64,000 nt of DNA. Source: Plesiomonas shigelloides (GTDB taxonomy: Bacteria > Pseudomonadota > Gammaproteobacteria > Enterobacterales > CAMTGL01). Of this stretch, positions 27,049 through 36,653 are shown piece after piece. The notes under the pieces are model-generated. The model was given only the letters and a program-made list of their open reading frames with translations, made no database searches and was not told where the DNA came from. The translations under genes and the position numbers were made by a program. The first letter of the stretch is position 1. Every line of letters starts with the position of its first letter. The stretch lies in contig NZ_LT575468.1 of assembly GCF_900087055.1 (NCBI RefSeq), forward strand, positions 1,302,001 to 1,366,000, read 5' to 3'.

Positions 27049-28617
27049 ATGCGACTGGAAGTGTTTTGTGAAGATCGCGTCGGGTTGACGCGGGAACTGC
27101 TCGATCTGCTTGTCGGACGAGATATTGATTTACGGGGCATTGAGATTGATACCGGAGGCCGGATTTACCTGAGCTTTCCTGAGATTGATTTTGAAAGTTT
27201 CCGTAGTCTGATGACGGAGATCCGGCGTATTCCCGGCATTACGGATGTACGCAAAGTGCGTTTTATGCCGGTAGAGCGCGAGCATACTGAACTTAAGGCG
27301 CTGGTACAGGCGCTGCCAGATCCGGTCTTTTCTGTGGATTTGCGCGGCAAGATTGATTTGGTCAACCAAGCGGCTTTGGCGCTGTTTTCCATGAGCGAAG
27401 AGCAATTGCTGGAAGAAACTATCCAGAACCTGCTCAGTGGATTTAATTTCCACCGCTGGCTGGAAGATGAGCAGCACGCCGAAGCGGTGTCGCAGCGCAT
27501 TGTGGTGCGTGGCCAAGACTACCTGATGGATTTGACCCCCGTTTACATCACCCATACTGCGGATGAAGGCAAGCCATTGCTGGCGGGTGCCGTGGTGATG
27601 TTGCGTTCTGCTGCCAAGTTGGGGCGTCAGCTGCAGATGCATAATGTGCATGACGACAGCGTATTTGGCCATATTCTGGCCGAAAGTCCGAAGATGAAGC
27701 AGGTGGTCGCGCAGGCAAAAAAATTGGCCATGCTGGATGCCCCATTGCTGATTGAAGGGGAAACCGGTACTGGTAAAGAGATGCTGGCGCGCGCGTGTCA
27801 TTTACGTAGCCATCGCGGTGCATTGCCGTTTTTGGGACTAAACTGTGCCGCGCTGCCTGATAATGTGGCGGAAAGTGAGCTGTTTGGCCATGCGCCAGGG
27901 GCTTATCCAGGCGTTACCGAAAGCAAGAAAGGATTTTTTGAGCAAGCCAATGGCGGCACAGTGTTCTTGGATGAAATTGGCGAGATGTCCTCGCAGATGC
28001 AAACCAAGTTGCTGCGCTTCTTGAATGACGGCACCTTCCGCCGTGTCGGCGAAGATCATGAAGTGAAAGTGGATGTCCGCGTGATCTGCTCGACGCAAAA
28101 GAATCTGCTGGAGCTCGTACACAAAGGCATTTTCCGTGAAGACCTCTATTACCGTCTGAACGTATTAACCTTAACTGTGCCACCGCTGCGTGAACGGCAG
28201 CAGGATATTCCTGAGCTGGCGAACCTGTTCATTACTCGGATCGCCGATGAGATGGGCATTGAACGGCCAATGTTAGTGCCGGAGTTAATGCCATTTCTCT
28301 GCCATTATGGCTGGCCAGGTAACGTGCGCCAGCTGCGTAATGCGATTTATCGCGCCTTGAGTCAGTTAGAAGGCAATGTGCTGACGCCGCAGGATATCGA
28401 ACTGCCGGAGTTTGAAACCGAAATTAGCTTGGGCGACGATCAGCTTGATGGCTCGTTGGATGAAATTACCAAGCGTTTCGAGCGTTCGGTATTAACTCGC
28501 TTGTATCGCAGCTACCCAAGTACCCGTAAGTTGGCTCGCCGTTTAGGTGTATCGCATACCGCGATTGCCAACAAACTGCGTGAGTACGGTTTGGGTAAGC
28601 AGCATAGCGAACAGTAA
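27049..28617 (+). CDS. tyrR: Aromatic amino acid regulator TyrR
   Basis: Transcription factor for aromatic amino acid synthesis and uptake, 522 aa. N-terminal ACT domain (MRLEVFCEDRVGLTRELLDLL), a PAS domain (about 80-190), an AAA+ domain with Walker A GETGTGKE at 237-244 and Walker B GGTVFLDEI, and a C-terminal Fis-type HTH (TRKLARRLGVSHTAIANKLREYG). The sigma-54 contact loop reads GAYPGV in place of GAFTGA, as expected since TyrR acts with sigma-70. Likely targets mtr and aroG lie in this window. Confidence 0.97.
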   Translation: MRLEVFCEDRVGLTRELLDLLVGRDIDLRGIEIDTGGRIYLSFPEIDFESFRSLMTEIRRIPGITDVRKVRFMPVEREHTELKALVQALPDPVFSVDLRGKIDLVNQAALALFSMSEEQLLEETIQNLLSGFNFHRWLEDEQHAEAVSQRIVVRGQDYLMDLTPVYITHTADEGKPLLAGAVVMLRSAAKLGRQLQMHNVHDDSVFGHILAESPKMKQVVAQAKKLAMLDAPLLIEGETGTGKEMLARACHLRSHRGALPFLGLNCAALPDNVAESELFGHAPGAYPGVTESKKGFFEQANGGTVFLDEIGEMSSQMQTKLLRFLNDGTFRRVGEDHEVKVDVRVICSTQKNLLELVHKGIFREDLYYRLNVLTLTVPPLRERQQDIPELANLFITRIADEMGIERPMLVPELMPFLCHYGWPGNVRQLRNAIYRALSQLEGNVLTPQDIELPEFETEISLGDDQLDGSLDEITKRFERSVLTRLYRSYPSTRKLARRLGVSHTAIANKLREYGLGKQHSEQ

Positions 28618-28697
28618 TTTTCGCTGCGCTCGTTGACAGCGTGATAGCGTGATAGCGGGAAGTTCGAGGCTTCGCTGTTTCGTGGCGCAACTGTATA

Positions 28698-28734
28698 CAG
28701 GCCAATCTCTTAGAGGAGACTGGCCTGTTTTTTT
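28698..28734 (+). terminator. Terminator of tyrR
   Basis: CAGGCCAATCTC pairs with GGAGACTGGCCTG (one mismatch), followed by seven T. Confidence 0.85.
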
Positions 28735-28777
28735 ATGCGCTACTGCTTGGTATAAATCTGGCTGAGTGTACAAATCA

Positions 28778-28795
28778 TGTTAACGCTTGTTTACA
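28778..28795. promoter_or_regulatory. Candidate TyrR box upstream of ycaD
   Basis: TGTTAACGCTTGTTTACA matches TGTAAA-N6-TTTACA at 11 of 12 positions and keeps the invariant G-N14-C. A weaker TGTACA-containing copy begins at 28767. It lies 175 bases before ycaD. Confidence 0.5.
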
Positions 28796-28970
28796 CCCTG
28801 AAGCGCCCTGAACATCTTTTTTCGCGTATAACGGAGCGTAGTTTTTGCTAACACAGTTTTTGCTAATAGTAGGCCTGTTCTCTCCGGAAAGTGATCCGGC
28901 TTTCCCCGGTGCGCCTGTGTGATGTCGCCGTTGCGTCTATTCTCTTCCTGATTTATTTGAGTGGTTTTTC

Positions 28971-30110
28971 ATGTTGTCGTTGGTCCGCATTCTTGTTCCG
29001 TTGTTGTTGGGCGTCTTTTTAAATACGGTGGCCCTGTCGGAGCAAAATACCCTGATCCCGCTGTGGCTGAGTAAAGCCGATATTTCAACGTGGCAAATAG
29101 GGATAGTGACATCGGCATACTACGCCGGCACCCTGATTGGGACGTTGCTGTGTGGCCGCACGGTGCTGCGTTTGGGCTATGCGCGTAGCTATCAGCTGTT
29201 TTGTGCGCTGTTTGTGGTGTGCGCCAGTGGCTTGTGGTTACCCGAACATGTGCTGACCTGGGGGATCACCCGTTTTCTGGTCGGGTTTGCCTGTGCGGGG
29301 ATTTGGGTGTCGATTGAAAGCTGGTTGCTGACGCTCGGTGAGCCGGAAGAGCGGGGCGGTTTACTGGCCGTTTACATGGTGGTGTTCTATCTGGGTTCTG
29401 TCGGTGGGCAGCTGATGCTGAGCTGGACTGGCTCTCATTTCACTACTTCTATGTTCTGGATGAGTGGCTTGATGCTGCTGGCGATTATCCCGATGTTTGC
29501 GGTGCCCAATGAGAAAATGGGGCACAAAGCCGATGATGTGCGGCTGTTGCCGATTTTGAAATTACCGGCTGCGCGGATCGGGATTTTGGGCTGTCTGCTC
29601 TCCGGTATTGTGCTCGGTAGCTTGTATGGCTTGTTGCCGCTATTCCTTGAACATATTCGGATGGATGATGCGGAAGTCGGACGCTGGATGGCGCTGTTGA
29701 TTTCGGCGGCGATTGTTGGTCAGTTGCCGGTGGGCAAGATGGCGGATAAATACGGTCGGCATCGAATTTTGCTGCTGCAAACGGGGCTGATCATCGCGTG
29801 TTCGGTGTGGTTGCTGTTTGGTCATGCGCGTTGGATATTGTCGATTGCGCTAGTGGGCGTGGGCTTTGCGGCTTTCACGCTGTACCCGATCGCCATGGCG
29901 CTGGCCAGTGAGAAAGTGGCCAAGCATGAGCTGGTGGCAATGAACCAGACGCTCCTCATCAGCTATACCGTCGGCAGCTTGTCGGGCCCAGTGGTTGGCT
30001 CGTTAATGATTGAATGGATGGGATACGGTGGTTTGTTCGTGCTAACTGCCGTGGTTAACGTGCTTTTCATGTGGGTATTGATGCGACAACCAGTCGCTGC
30101 GCGGGATTAA
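28971..30110 (+). CDS. ycaD: MFS transporter YcaD
   Basis: Major facilitator superfamily permease, 379 aa, about 12 predicted helices in two halves; E. coli YcaD is 382 aa. Visible are the first-helix ALSEQNTLIPLWL, a motif-A-like CGRTVLRLGYARSYQ, the second-half motif GKMADKYGRHRIL and the conserved SIESWLLTLGEPEERGGLLAVYMVV. Substrate unknown. A TyrR-box-like site lies upstream, which could link it to aromatic compounds (inference). Confidence 0.88.
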   Translation: MLSLVRILVPLLLGVFLNTVALSEQNTLIPLWLSKADISTWQIGIVTSAYYAGTLIGTLLCGRTVLRLGYARSYQLFCALFVVCASGLWLPEHVLTWGITRFLVGFACAGIWVSIESWLLTLGEPEERGGLLAVYMVVFYLGSVGGQLMLSWTGSHFTTSMFWMSGLMLLAIIPMFAVPNEKMGHKADDVRLLPILKLPAARIGILGCLLSGIVLGSLYGLLPLFLEHIRMDDAEVGRWMALLISAAIVGQLPVGKMADKYGRHRILLLQTGLIIACSVWLLFGHARWILSIALVGVGFAAFTLYPIAMALASEKVAKHELVAMNQTLLISYTVGSLSGPVVGSLMIEWMGYGGLFVLTAVVNVLFMWVLMRQPVAARD

Positions 30111-30180
30111 TAGTCTCTGGTCTTAGCTAGCTAAAATCGGCGTTAAAACTAGGATCAGAATTAGAGTTAAAACCAAATAT

Positions 30181-30213
30181 AAAACGGGCGGGTATCAATT
30201 ACCCGCCCGTTAT
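30181..30213. terminator. Terminator between convergent ycaD and yciU
   Basis: ACGGGCGGGTA and TACCCGCCCGT form a perfect 11-bp stem with a 5-base loop. The U-tract is better on the minus strand (yciU side). Confidence 0.88.
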
Positions 30214-30231
30214 TCATTTCTTGGCGTGTGC

Positions 30232-30570
30232 TTACTGCTTCCACTGAATGTGGCATTCTTTCATGTCTTTACTGCGATTGAGCAGGATCCGAGCGAAAAC
30301 ATCGTCGATTTCATCTTGCTCGTTAACCAGACCGATCACAACTTCTGCATACAGATCGTTGCTGGCTGGAATACCCATTTCGCTGCCCCAGTCGGTGGCG
30401 ACATCAACCAGCTCCGCTGCACCGCGATCTTCAAATTGCAGGTTGAACAGGATGATATCGGCCGGATCGAGGTTATCAGACGCCAGCTCAAGGAAAATAT
30501 CGTAGGCGTTGTCGATCAGCTCGTCATCATTCCAGTCGTTTTCTGCGTTCAGCATTACATCTTCAGACAT
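30232..30570 (-). CDS. yciU: Acidic double-stranded-DNA mimic protein YciU (DUF440)
   Basis: 112-aa, strongly acidic cytosolic protein. The core AYDIFLELASDNLDPADIILFNLQFEDRGAAEL and the C-terminal EVVIGL...EIDDVFARILLNRSKD..CHIQW match E. coli YciU and H. influenzae HI1450, whose surface charge imitates DNA. ATG 30570 is chosen for the AAGAG 5 bases upstream; a start 15 codons earlier adds non-conserved sequence. The partner protein is not established here. Confidence 0.88.
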   Translation of the reverse strand: MSEDVMLNAENDWNDDELIDNAYDIFLELASDNLDPADIILFNLQFEDRGAAELVDVATDWGSEMGIPASNDLYAEVVIGLVNEQDEIDDVFARILLNRSKDMKECHIQWKQ

Positions 30571-30982
30571 ATTCTCTTCACTTTTTAAGGCAACGATTCG
30601 TAGACCTGCGCTCAAGGTGCAGGCACTCCGACAGCAGACTGTAACGGAGTAGGTAGCCCATTAAACCATTAAAGCGAGCGAGATCCCACTGTTAGCCGTA
30701 TGGCGATGTTCTGGGTATACGCAGGACGTAGTTAGACAAAATAAATGGCAAGCATGATGTTGTCTGTGGCTGAAAAGTGAGCGCTAAAGCGGTGTTAGAG
30801 CGAAGAAAACGGCGCGATATGCAACCTGAGTAATATAATATAATTAATGCGATTTGTATCACAAAAGACTTCACAACGTATTACATTGGGAGTAGGCTTA
30901 CGTCCACTTAATAAGCAGTCAACAAGCTGCATGTATTCTTACTTACTCAGTCCTCTATCGTCCGCTAGCTGTTATCACAATT
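30571..30982. other. Intergenic region after yciU
   Basis: 412 bp, AT-rich toward the right. Overlapping TATAAT-like boxes at 30831-30844 could promote the small membrane gene at 30983. No coding frame or strong hairpin was seen. Confidence 0.5.
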
Positions 30983-31396
30983 ATGAACAACAAATGGATT
31001 ATCCCTTTTGCGCTGACTTACGGTGCCGTGTACCTGTTATTTCTGTGTCTGGATGGGTTGTTTTCATGCTTTGTGCATGAAAGTGAGGTTGCCATCGGCG
31101 TTGGTTTTTCAGGCTGTTTCTTTTCCATGAAATACGCTATTCGTTGTATTCCCAAAGGGGTCGAGTTCTTCCATTCCTCTATCATTACGGCATTTTTGGC
31201 CTCTTCCGTGATCAATATTGGTGCTGCGTGTTTGGTGCTGTTCTTGATCATCTCCGGCGGGATCTACCTGTCGGATGACATTGATGCCCATCTGGCTCCA
31301 TCCATGATGGTGGTGTATCAGATGCTCTCTTTGCTGTTTATCACTCTTGGTGTCAAACATTACGGCAAGCAACGCGCGATCCGCTGCCTGAATTAA
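30983..31396 (+). CDS. Small inner-membrane protein of unknown function
   Basis: 137 aa with about four predicted membrane helices (IIPFALTYGAVYLLFLCL; a short segment near VAIGVGFSGCFF; IITAFLASSVINIGAACLVLFLIIS; APSMMVVYQMLSLLFITLGV) and a basic C-terminus (KHYGKQRAIRCLN). I do not recognise the family. The ribosome site before ATG 30983 is poor. The FUSC protein gene starts 49 bases downstream, so the two may be cotranscribed. Confidence 0.65.
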   Translation: MNNKWIIPFALTYGAVYLLFLCLDGLFSCFVHESEVAIGVGFSGCFFSMKYAIRCIPKGVEFFHSSIITAFLASSVINIGAACLVLFLIISGGIYLSDDIDAHLAPSMMVVYQMLSLLFITLGVKHYGKQRAIRCLN

Positions 31397-31445
31397 TACA
31401 TCTGAATCACAACAATAAAAATATCCTGCGTATGCCGCGTGCTGT

Positions 31446-33452
31446 ATGAAAAAAATTTGTTTACGTTTGCTTGAGTGGTTCCCGAGTAAAGCCGATTTGC
31501 CAGACGGGGTGCGTATCTCGATCCCGATGATGTTGGTGCTGTTACTCTTTGTTTGGTTGGGTCAGCCGTCCGCTGGAGTGGGGGGCTTAATCACCGCCTG
31601 GTTGGTGGGCGTATTGGGGCGCGATCTTTCCTACCCAAAGCGTGCTAAGATCCTCTCGTTATCCGGTCTTATCTGTATTCTGGCGACCTTGATGGCGCAG
31701 CTGTATTTGCTGTCGCCATGGTTTGGCATGCTGGGATTATCCCTCTTCGGTATGGTGTATGGCCTGATGGGCAATCAGCGCAAATACATTCAGCTGATTG
31801 CGTATAACTTCGGTTTCACCTTGATCATGGCGCTGCATTTTGCGCAAGAGCATGTTTCTTGGCAGGTTGTGCTGGCCGCTAACACCTGCGCCGTGGCGCT
31901 GGCACTGCTGTTTTCGCTGGTGGGATGGCTGTGGGATTCTGGTCGCCAAGGTGAGCAGTTACTCAAAGTGACTACCGCCAATTTGGCGGATTACCTACAA
32001 AGTCTGGCTTCGCACGCGTTTACCGATCCGCGCCAAACCTTGGTACAGCGTGAGCGTTTCGATGTCGCACTGGGCGTGCTGGCCAACTGGTTGCGCTCGG
32101 TACCGCGTACGCGCCGTAATCGCCGTTACTATCGCGAGTTTAAAACGCTGCTGGCTTTTTCCGGCGGCTTAGGCAGTTTGGCGCGAACCCTGTATGAGCT
32201 CAATCAGCATGAAGAGTTGGCGTGGGACACCCGTAAGTGGTTAATGGCCGTGTCGGCCGCGGTGCGGGAGCAGGCGGCGGAATTACCCCCGTTTGCGCCT
32301 GAGCCGGTGAATGATGCGGCGTATTCGGTTGCGTTATCGGCGAGCCGCATTCAACAGGCGTGGCAGCAACGCAATCCATCCACGGCTGAAGGGATGACAC
32401 CAGAAAACGCCAGCACCACGTGGAATCGTGAAGAAATAGAACGGGTTTGGCCAAGCGATAGCGTCAGCTTTGTTGATAGCCTGAAAGCGGCTTGTCAGCG
32501 TGGCTCACGTGAGATCCAGCACGGTCTGCGCATGATGGTGGTGATGACGTGTGCTCAGAGTTTGGCGCTCTATTTCCATGTCCAGCAGGGTTACTGGATC
32601 ACGCTCACCGCTTTTATTGTGCTACTGACTGCACCGCTGGGTGCGGCACAAAACCGGATCCGCAACCGTTTTTATGGCTCGTTCTTAGGTGGCCTGCTGG
32701 CACTGGCGATTTTGGCGGTGTTGCATAACAGCCTGACCATCTTATTCCTGACGTGTGTTGTGACCTTCATGGCGTTCGCTACCTATTACAAGGCGCGTTA
32801 TGAGGTGCATGTGTTTTGGCTGACCATGTTGATTGTGTTCGCCATTGCGCAGATGAACCCGACTGAGCCGGTGATTGCGCTCTACCGTGTATTCGATACC
32901 TTGCTGGGTACGGTGCTGGCATTTTTGTCTATCCATCTGATTATGCCTAGCTGGACTCGGCTATGGATTGACGCTCATGTGGTGCGGGTGATCGAGCAAG
33001 AGATCCGTTTGCTGTCAGCGATCAGTGCACAAGCTGACAACGTGCACGTGTATCTGTGGAGTGCGAATCGGGCTTATCGCAAGTTGCATGAAGAAGTGAA
33101 CTACCTGCACCTTGAGCCCAATGCCAGCCCTCGTAACTTGCAAGATTGGCGCTCTTTATTATTGCTGCTGGTGCGGTTACACGATGCGGTGCAAAGCTTG
33201 TATGAGCAACAACAAAGCCAAACGGCGCAATGGAGCGAGGCCGATATTGCGGTGCGTATTGCGCAGTTGCAGCAGTGGGCCGAGCGTTTTCCATATCGTC
33301 ATCACCATGATCACGAAATTGACAACATGGAAGGGGATATTACAGGGCTGCTAGTTGGGCCTTATACCCCGTGTTGGCGTTTAGCGATGGTGGATCGCGA
33401 CATCACTCAGCTCACTAACTGGTTAAAACATCAACAACCGTTTCTGGTTTAA
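31446..33452 (+). CDS. FUSC-family inner-membrane protein (YccS/YhfK-like)
   Basis: 668-aa membrane protein with the duplicated FUSC layout: an N-terminal block of about five helices (residues 25-165), a cytoplasmic helical region, a second membrane block (MVVMTCAQSLALYFHVQQGYWITLTAFIVLL to about 500, including YRVFDTLLGTVLAF), and a C-terminal cytoplasmic domain. The family includes E. coli YccS, YhfK and the AaeB efflux pump. The substrate is unknown; aromatic-acid efflux is one family precedent, not evidence here. Confidence 0.85.
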   Translation: MKKICLRLLEWFPSKADLPDGVRISIPMMLVLLLFVWLGQPSAGVGGLITAWLVGVLGRDLSYPKRAKILSLSGLICILATLMAQLYLLSPWFGMLGLSLFGMVYGLMGNQRKYIQLIAYNFGFTLIMALHFAQEHVSWQVVLAANTCAVALALLFSLVGWLWDSGRQGEQLLKVTTANLADYLQSLASHAFTDPRQTLVQRERFDVALGVLANWLRSVPRTRRNRRYYREFKTLLAFSGGLGSLARTLYELNQHEELAWDTRKWLMAVSAAVREQAAELPPFAPEPVNDAAYSVALSASRIQQAWQQRNPSTAEGMTPENASTTWNREEIERVWPSDSVSFVDSLKAACQRGSREIQHGLRMMVVMTCAQSLALYFHVQQGYWITLTAFIVLLTAPLGAAQNRIRNRFYGSFLGGLLALAILAVLHNSLTILFLTCVVTFMAFATYYKARYEVHVFWLTMLIVFAIAQMNPTEPVIALYRVFDTLLGTVLAFLSIHLIMPSWTRLWIDAHVVRVIEQEIRLLSAISAQADNVHVYLWSANRAYRKLHEEVNYLHLEPNASPRNLQDWRSLLLLLVRLHDAVQSLYEQQQSQTAQWSEADIAVRIAQLQQWAERFPYRHHHDHEIDNMEGDITGLLVGPYTPCWRLAMVDRDITQLTNWLKHQQPFLV

Positions 33453-33456
33453 GCCT

Positions 33457-33486
33457 CAGCCCAGCATTCTGCTGGGCTGTTTTTTA
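33457..33486 (+). terminator. Terminator of the FUSC gene
   Basis: CAGCCCAGCA and TGCTGGGCTG form a 10-bp stem with a TTC loop and six T. Confidence 0.92.
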
Positions 33487-33835
33487 TCGGAAAAATACAA
33501 TCATCACACAATAGTTGGCTGTTTATACATTGAACAGTTCAGCGCTGAACGAGATAACCAAACTTTATCTTATAACCATATGATATTTATGATGATTGAT
33601 TTTTGTGGTAGTGCATGAAGGTGTTCCTTCGCCGGTTGTATTTTGCTTTTATCCCATGAATTTTCCGTTTTCATGCCATGACCGCACGTTTCCCTAAAAA
33701 AAGCCCCATTTTGGCGGTATAGAGCAGACTTAGTGTCTTTTTTACAACGGGGTGACAGACTTTTTAAAGCTGATGAATCCTGTATTATGCGGCAGATTTT
33801 CTAGCTGGATTAATGCTGAAAGAGGAATCCAATCC
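33487..33835. other. AT-rich region upstream of the LysR gene
   Basis: 349 bp without a gene or strong hairpin. Near-palindromic AT-rich DNA around 33571-33600 (ATAACCATATGATATTTATGATGATTG) could hold regulator sites. Confidence 0.4.
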
Positions 33836-34795
33836 ATGCGATTTAAGCTTGATGACATGATCTTATTTGTTCGGGTTGCGGAAAAGCTCAGTTTCAGCCG
33901 GGTGGCAGAAGAAATGGATATTCCCCAGCCCACGGTCAGCCGCCGGATACGCCAGTTTGAAGACCAACTGCGCCAGCGTTTGTTTGAGCGAACCACGCGC
34001 CAGATACAGTTAACCGAGATTGGGGCCGGAGTACTGCAGCATTGCTATGCCGTGCTGAATGAGATTAAGGAACTGGAGAATTTTATCGATCACAGCCAAC
34101 AGGAAGTCTCTGGTGAGCTGGTGATTGCGTCGTCGGCACGGGTAGGCACCCAATTGGCCAATTTCTTTCTGTCCGACTTCTTGGCCCGTTATCCGGGCAT
34201 TCGCATCGTACTGAAAAACGTGCAGGTGCAGGATGGATACAGTGATTTTGACGGCGATATCCTGCTGTGTCAGCACAAGCCGAATAACGGCAATCTGATT
34301 GCCCAGCGCCTGACCACCGGTCGCCGTTCGTTTTACGCCGCGCCAAGTTATCTGGAGAAATTCGGCATACCGCAAAGCCCAGAGGATTTCGATCAGCACC
34401 AGTTTGTGATGCTCGATGATGGTCTGCTGCCACCGGATGTGGTGCGCTATTCCCTGCCTGATGGGCAGATAATTGAGAAAAAAATACAGGGCTCACTGAC
34501 ATTTTCTCATATTGAACATGCCTATGGGATGGCCTTGCAAGGACACGGCATTATTTGGTCGCCGTATGTGCTTGCTTTACGGGATGTTCAAGAGGGAAAT
34601 CTGGTTAATTTGTTCGATGGCCAATATGGTCTCGAATTACCGTTTTATGCAGTTTACCGCTCAAGACGGAATCAACCTTCCAAAATTCGCTGTTTTATTG
34701 ACATGTTGCGAGAACGTTTTGAGACAATAACCAGTGATACTTATTCAAAATTTGCATACCCCTATACACCTGATGGCATAGGTGCTAGACAATAG
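33836..34795 (+). CDS. LysR-family transcriptional regulator
   Basis: 319-aa regulator: N-terminal winged HTH (ILFVRVAEKLSFSRVAEEMDIPQPTVSRRIRQFEDQLRQRLF) and a LysR substrate-binding domain (GELVIASSARVGTQLANFFLSDFLARYPGIRI). ATG 33836 is selected because GAGGAATCC precedes it and the family start falls there. It lies 160 bases upstream of a porin gene in the same direction, so porin control is a reasonable guess; the effector is unknown. Confidence 0.88.
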   Translation: MRFKLDDMILFVRVAEKLSFSRVAEEMDIPQPTVSRRIRQFEDQLRQRLFERTTRQIQLTEIGAGVLQHCYAVLNEIKELENFIDHSQQEVSGELVIASSARVGTQLANFFLSDFLARYPGIRIVLKNVQVQDGYSDFDGDILLCQHKPNNGNLIAQRLTTGRRSFYAAPSYLEKFGIPQSPEDFDQHQFVMLDDGLLPPDVVRYSLPDGQIIEKKIQGSLTFSHIEHAYGMALQGHGIIWSPYVLALRDVQEGNLVNLFDGQYGLELPFYAVYRSRRNQPSKIRCFIDMLRERFETITSDTYSKFAYPYTPDGIGARQ

Positions 34796-34955
34796 CTAGT
34801 TTACATTTGCTGTACTCCAGTGGGAGTTTGACATCAAAAATTACGAATAGTTACCGGTCTGACCGTTCGTTCTCGTTAATTTTTGCTGTCAGGTCCCGTG
34901 AGTTTCACAAGGCATAACGCCAATAAGAAATGGAAAAGCAGTGAGGATAACTAAC

Positions 34956-36014
34956 ATGAAACGTAATGTACTTGCTATCGTAATCCCGGCACTTTTGGTT
35001 TCAGCTGCCTCTCAAGCCGCTGAGATTTACAACAAGGACAATAACAAGATTGATTTCTACGGCCGTGCTGTAGGTCTGAACTACATGTCTTCAGACAAAG
35101 CGGTACGTGGTGATCAGAGTTATGCGCGTTTTGGTATTCGCGGTGAAACTCAAATCAACGATTCCCTGAAGGGTATCGGTCTGTTCGAATACAACCTGCC
35201 AGCAAGCGGCGATAACGAAGTTCGTTATGCTTACGCTGGTCTGCAGCACGACGTTTACGGTGGTATCTCCTACGGTCGTCAAGATGGTCTGATGACTATC
35301 GTTAACGATTACACCGATATCCTGCCAGAGTTTGGTGGTGATGGTCTGGGCAAGCAAAATGACAGCTTTGGTACTGGCCGTACTGACGGTTTGCTGAAGT
35401 ACATGATCCAGAGCAACGGCTTTATCGGTGGTTTGCAGTACACCACTGCTAACGATCAAGACATGATCAACGGCGAAGATCAAACTGGTGACGGCTACGC
35501 AGCTGCGCTGGGTTATGAGTTCGCTGACACTGGTTTCGGTAGCTTCGGTGGTGCGGTAACTTACACCAGCGCTAAGAAAACTGACCTGCAAACTCGCGCT
35601 GCTTTCGGTGGCGACAACGATGCACAAATCACTGCGCTGGGTCTGAAGTACAAGTATGGCAACATCTACGCAGCGATGACCTATTCTGAAGGCCGTGACA
35701 ACTTCAAGGGTAACAACCTGGCGGGTAACACTGGCTACTTCAACAAAATGCGCGGCTACGAAGCTGTTGTCCAGTATCAAGGCAAAATTGAACCATCCAT
35801 CGCATATATTCGTACCGATGTGAAGGACAACGGCATGAATATCAACGATACTTACAACGAGTACGTTGATATCGGCGCGACCTACTACATGAACGACAAT
35901 TTCCGCGTATACGCAGATTACAAAATCAACCTGCTGGACGAAAATCAGTTCACCAAAGCTAACGAGCTGACAACTGATGACGTGTTTGCAGTGGGTCTGC
36001 GTTACGACTTCTAA
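34956..36014 (+). CDS. General outer-membrane porin (OmpC/OmpF family)
   Basis: 352-aa trimeric beta-barrel porin. Signal peptide MKRNVLAIVIPALLVSAASQA is followed by AEIYNKDNNKIDFYGRAVGL, the classical porin N-terminus, and the protein ends LRYDF with the C-terminal Phe needed for BAM recognition. The constriction-loop region PEFGGDGLGKQNDSFGTGR is visible. ATG 34956 has GAGG 8 bases upstream; a start five codons earlier is less likely. Codon use is strongly biased, as in highly expressed genes. Confidence 0.93.
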   Translation: MKRNVLAIVIPALLVSAASQAAEIYNKDNNKIDFYGRAVGLNYMSSDKAVRGDQSYARFGIRGETQINDSLKGIGLFEYNLPASGDNEVRYAYAGLQHDVYGGISYGRQDGLMTIVNDYTDILPEFGGDGLGKQNDSFGTGRTDGLLKYMIQSNGFIGGLQYTTANDQDMINGEDQTGDGYAAALGYEFADTGFGSFGGAVTYTSAKKTDLQTRAAFGGDNDAQITALGLKYKYGNIYAAMTYSEGRDNFKGNNLAGNTGYFNKMRGYEAVVQYQGKIEPSIAYIRTDVKDNGMNINDTYNEYVDIGATYYMNDNFRVYADYKINLLDENQFTKANELTTDDVFAVGLRYDF

Positions 36015-36046
36015 TTTAGTCCACTGTTACGCTTTTCTTTGCGTGA

Positions 36047-36078
36047 AACCAACCAGTTTATTCTGGTTGGTTTTTTTG
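36047..36078 (+). terminator. Terminator of the porin gene
   Basis: AACCAACCAG and CTGGTTGGTT form a 10-bp stem with a 6-base loop and a T-run. Confidence 0.9.
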
Positions 36079-36255
36079 TTATTTATCATATCGTTGTCGA
36101 GTTTTTGTGCAGGGTTTGCTGCTCTTTTTAGCAAGTGTTCAAAAAGAGGGCGATTGAACGCAATATGCGGTAAAAACCATTGACGCAGTACGGACTATCT
36201 TTTACATTAAGCCCCGTTCAGGCAGCCAAGTGATTGCAGGACAACAATAACCAAT

Positions 36256-36343
36256 GGAAGAGTGGCCGAGTGGTTGAAGGCACCGGTCTTGAAAACCGGC
36301 GACGCGAAAGCGTTCTAGAGTTCGAATCTCTACTCTTCCGCCA
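36256..36343 (+). tRNA. serT: tRNA-Ser (anticodon UGA)
   Basis: 88 nt, nearly identical to E. coli tRNA-Ser(UGA), with a long variable arm (GACGCGAAAGCGTTC), T-loop TTCGAATC and encoded 3' CCA. The anticodon loop CTTGAAA gives UGA. The acceptor ends GGAAGAG and CTCTTCC pair fully. Confidence 0.97.
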
Positions 36344-36353
36344 AATTTCGAAG

Positions 36354-36383
36354 CCCCGTTGCTGAAAAGCAACGGGGTTTTTT
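36354..36383 (+). terminator. Terminator after tRNA-Ser
   Basis: CCCCGTTGCT and AGCAACGGGG pair around GAAA, followed by six T. Confidence 0.95.
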
Positions 36384-36653
36384 GCTTTATTCTTTCCCGC
36401 CTTTTAATTACCTGCAGTTATCCAGTTATTGATTGCGGCTATCTATCGTAACTCGCGCAACTTTCGGAACGAGACGCACCTCCACTGAACGCATCCTGTA
36501 TACAGTCGCGCGACAGGGAATATCACGTGCCATGATGAGAGAATAAAGACAAGATGCGCGCACCGTGCTGGCGCTGCGCATCTAGGGGAAGAGGCCGGAT
36601 AGGGGAGCCCTATCCGCCGACGAGGTTGCCATGGCGCTTTGCGGCGAGCGCCG
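36384..36653. other. Intergenic region with two hairpins after ydeP
   Basis: Contains GATGCGC/GCGCATC (36553-36582) and a 9-bp perfect stem CGGATAGGG/CCCTATCCG around GAG (36596-36616), 38 bases beyond the ydeP stop. There is no U-tract, so termination at the second is possible but not clear. Confidence 0.5.

Larger units (their letters stand above)
28618..28970. other. tyrR-ycaD intergenic region
   Basis: 353 bp containing the tyrR terminator (28698-28734) and a TyrR-box-like site (28778-28795); no coding frame seen. Confidence 0.6.
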
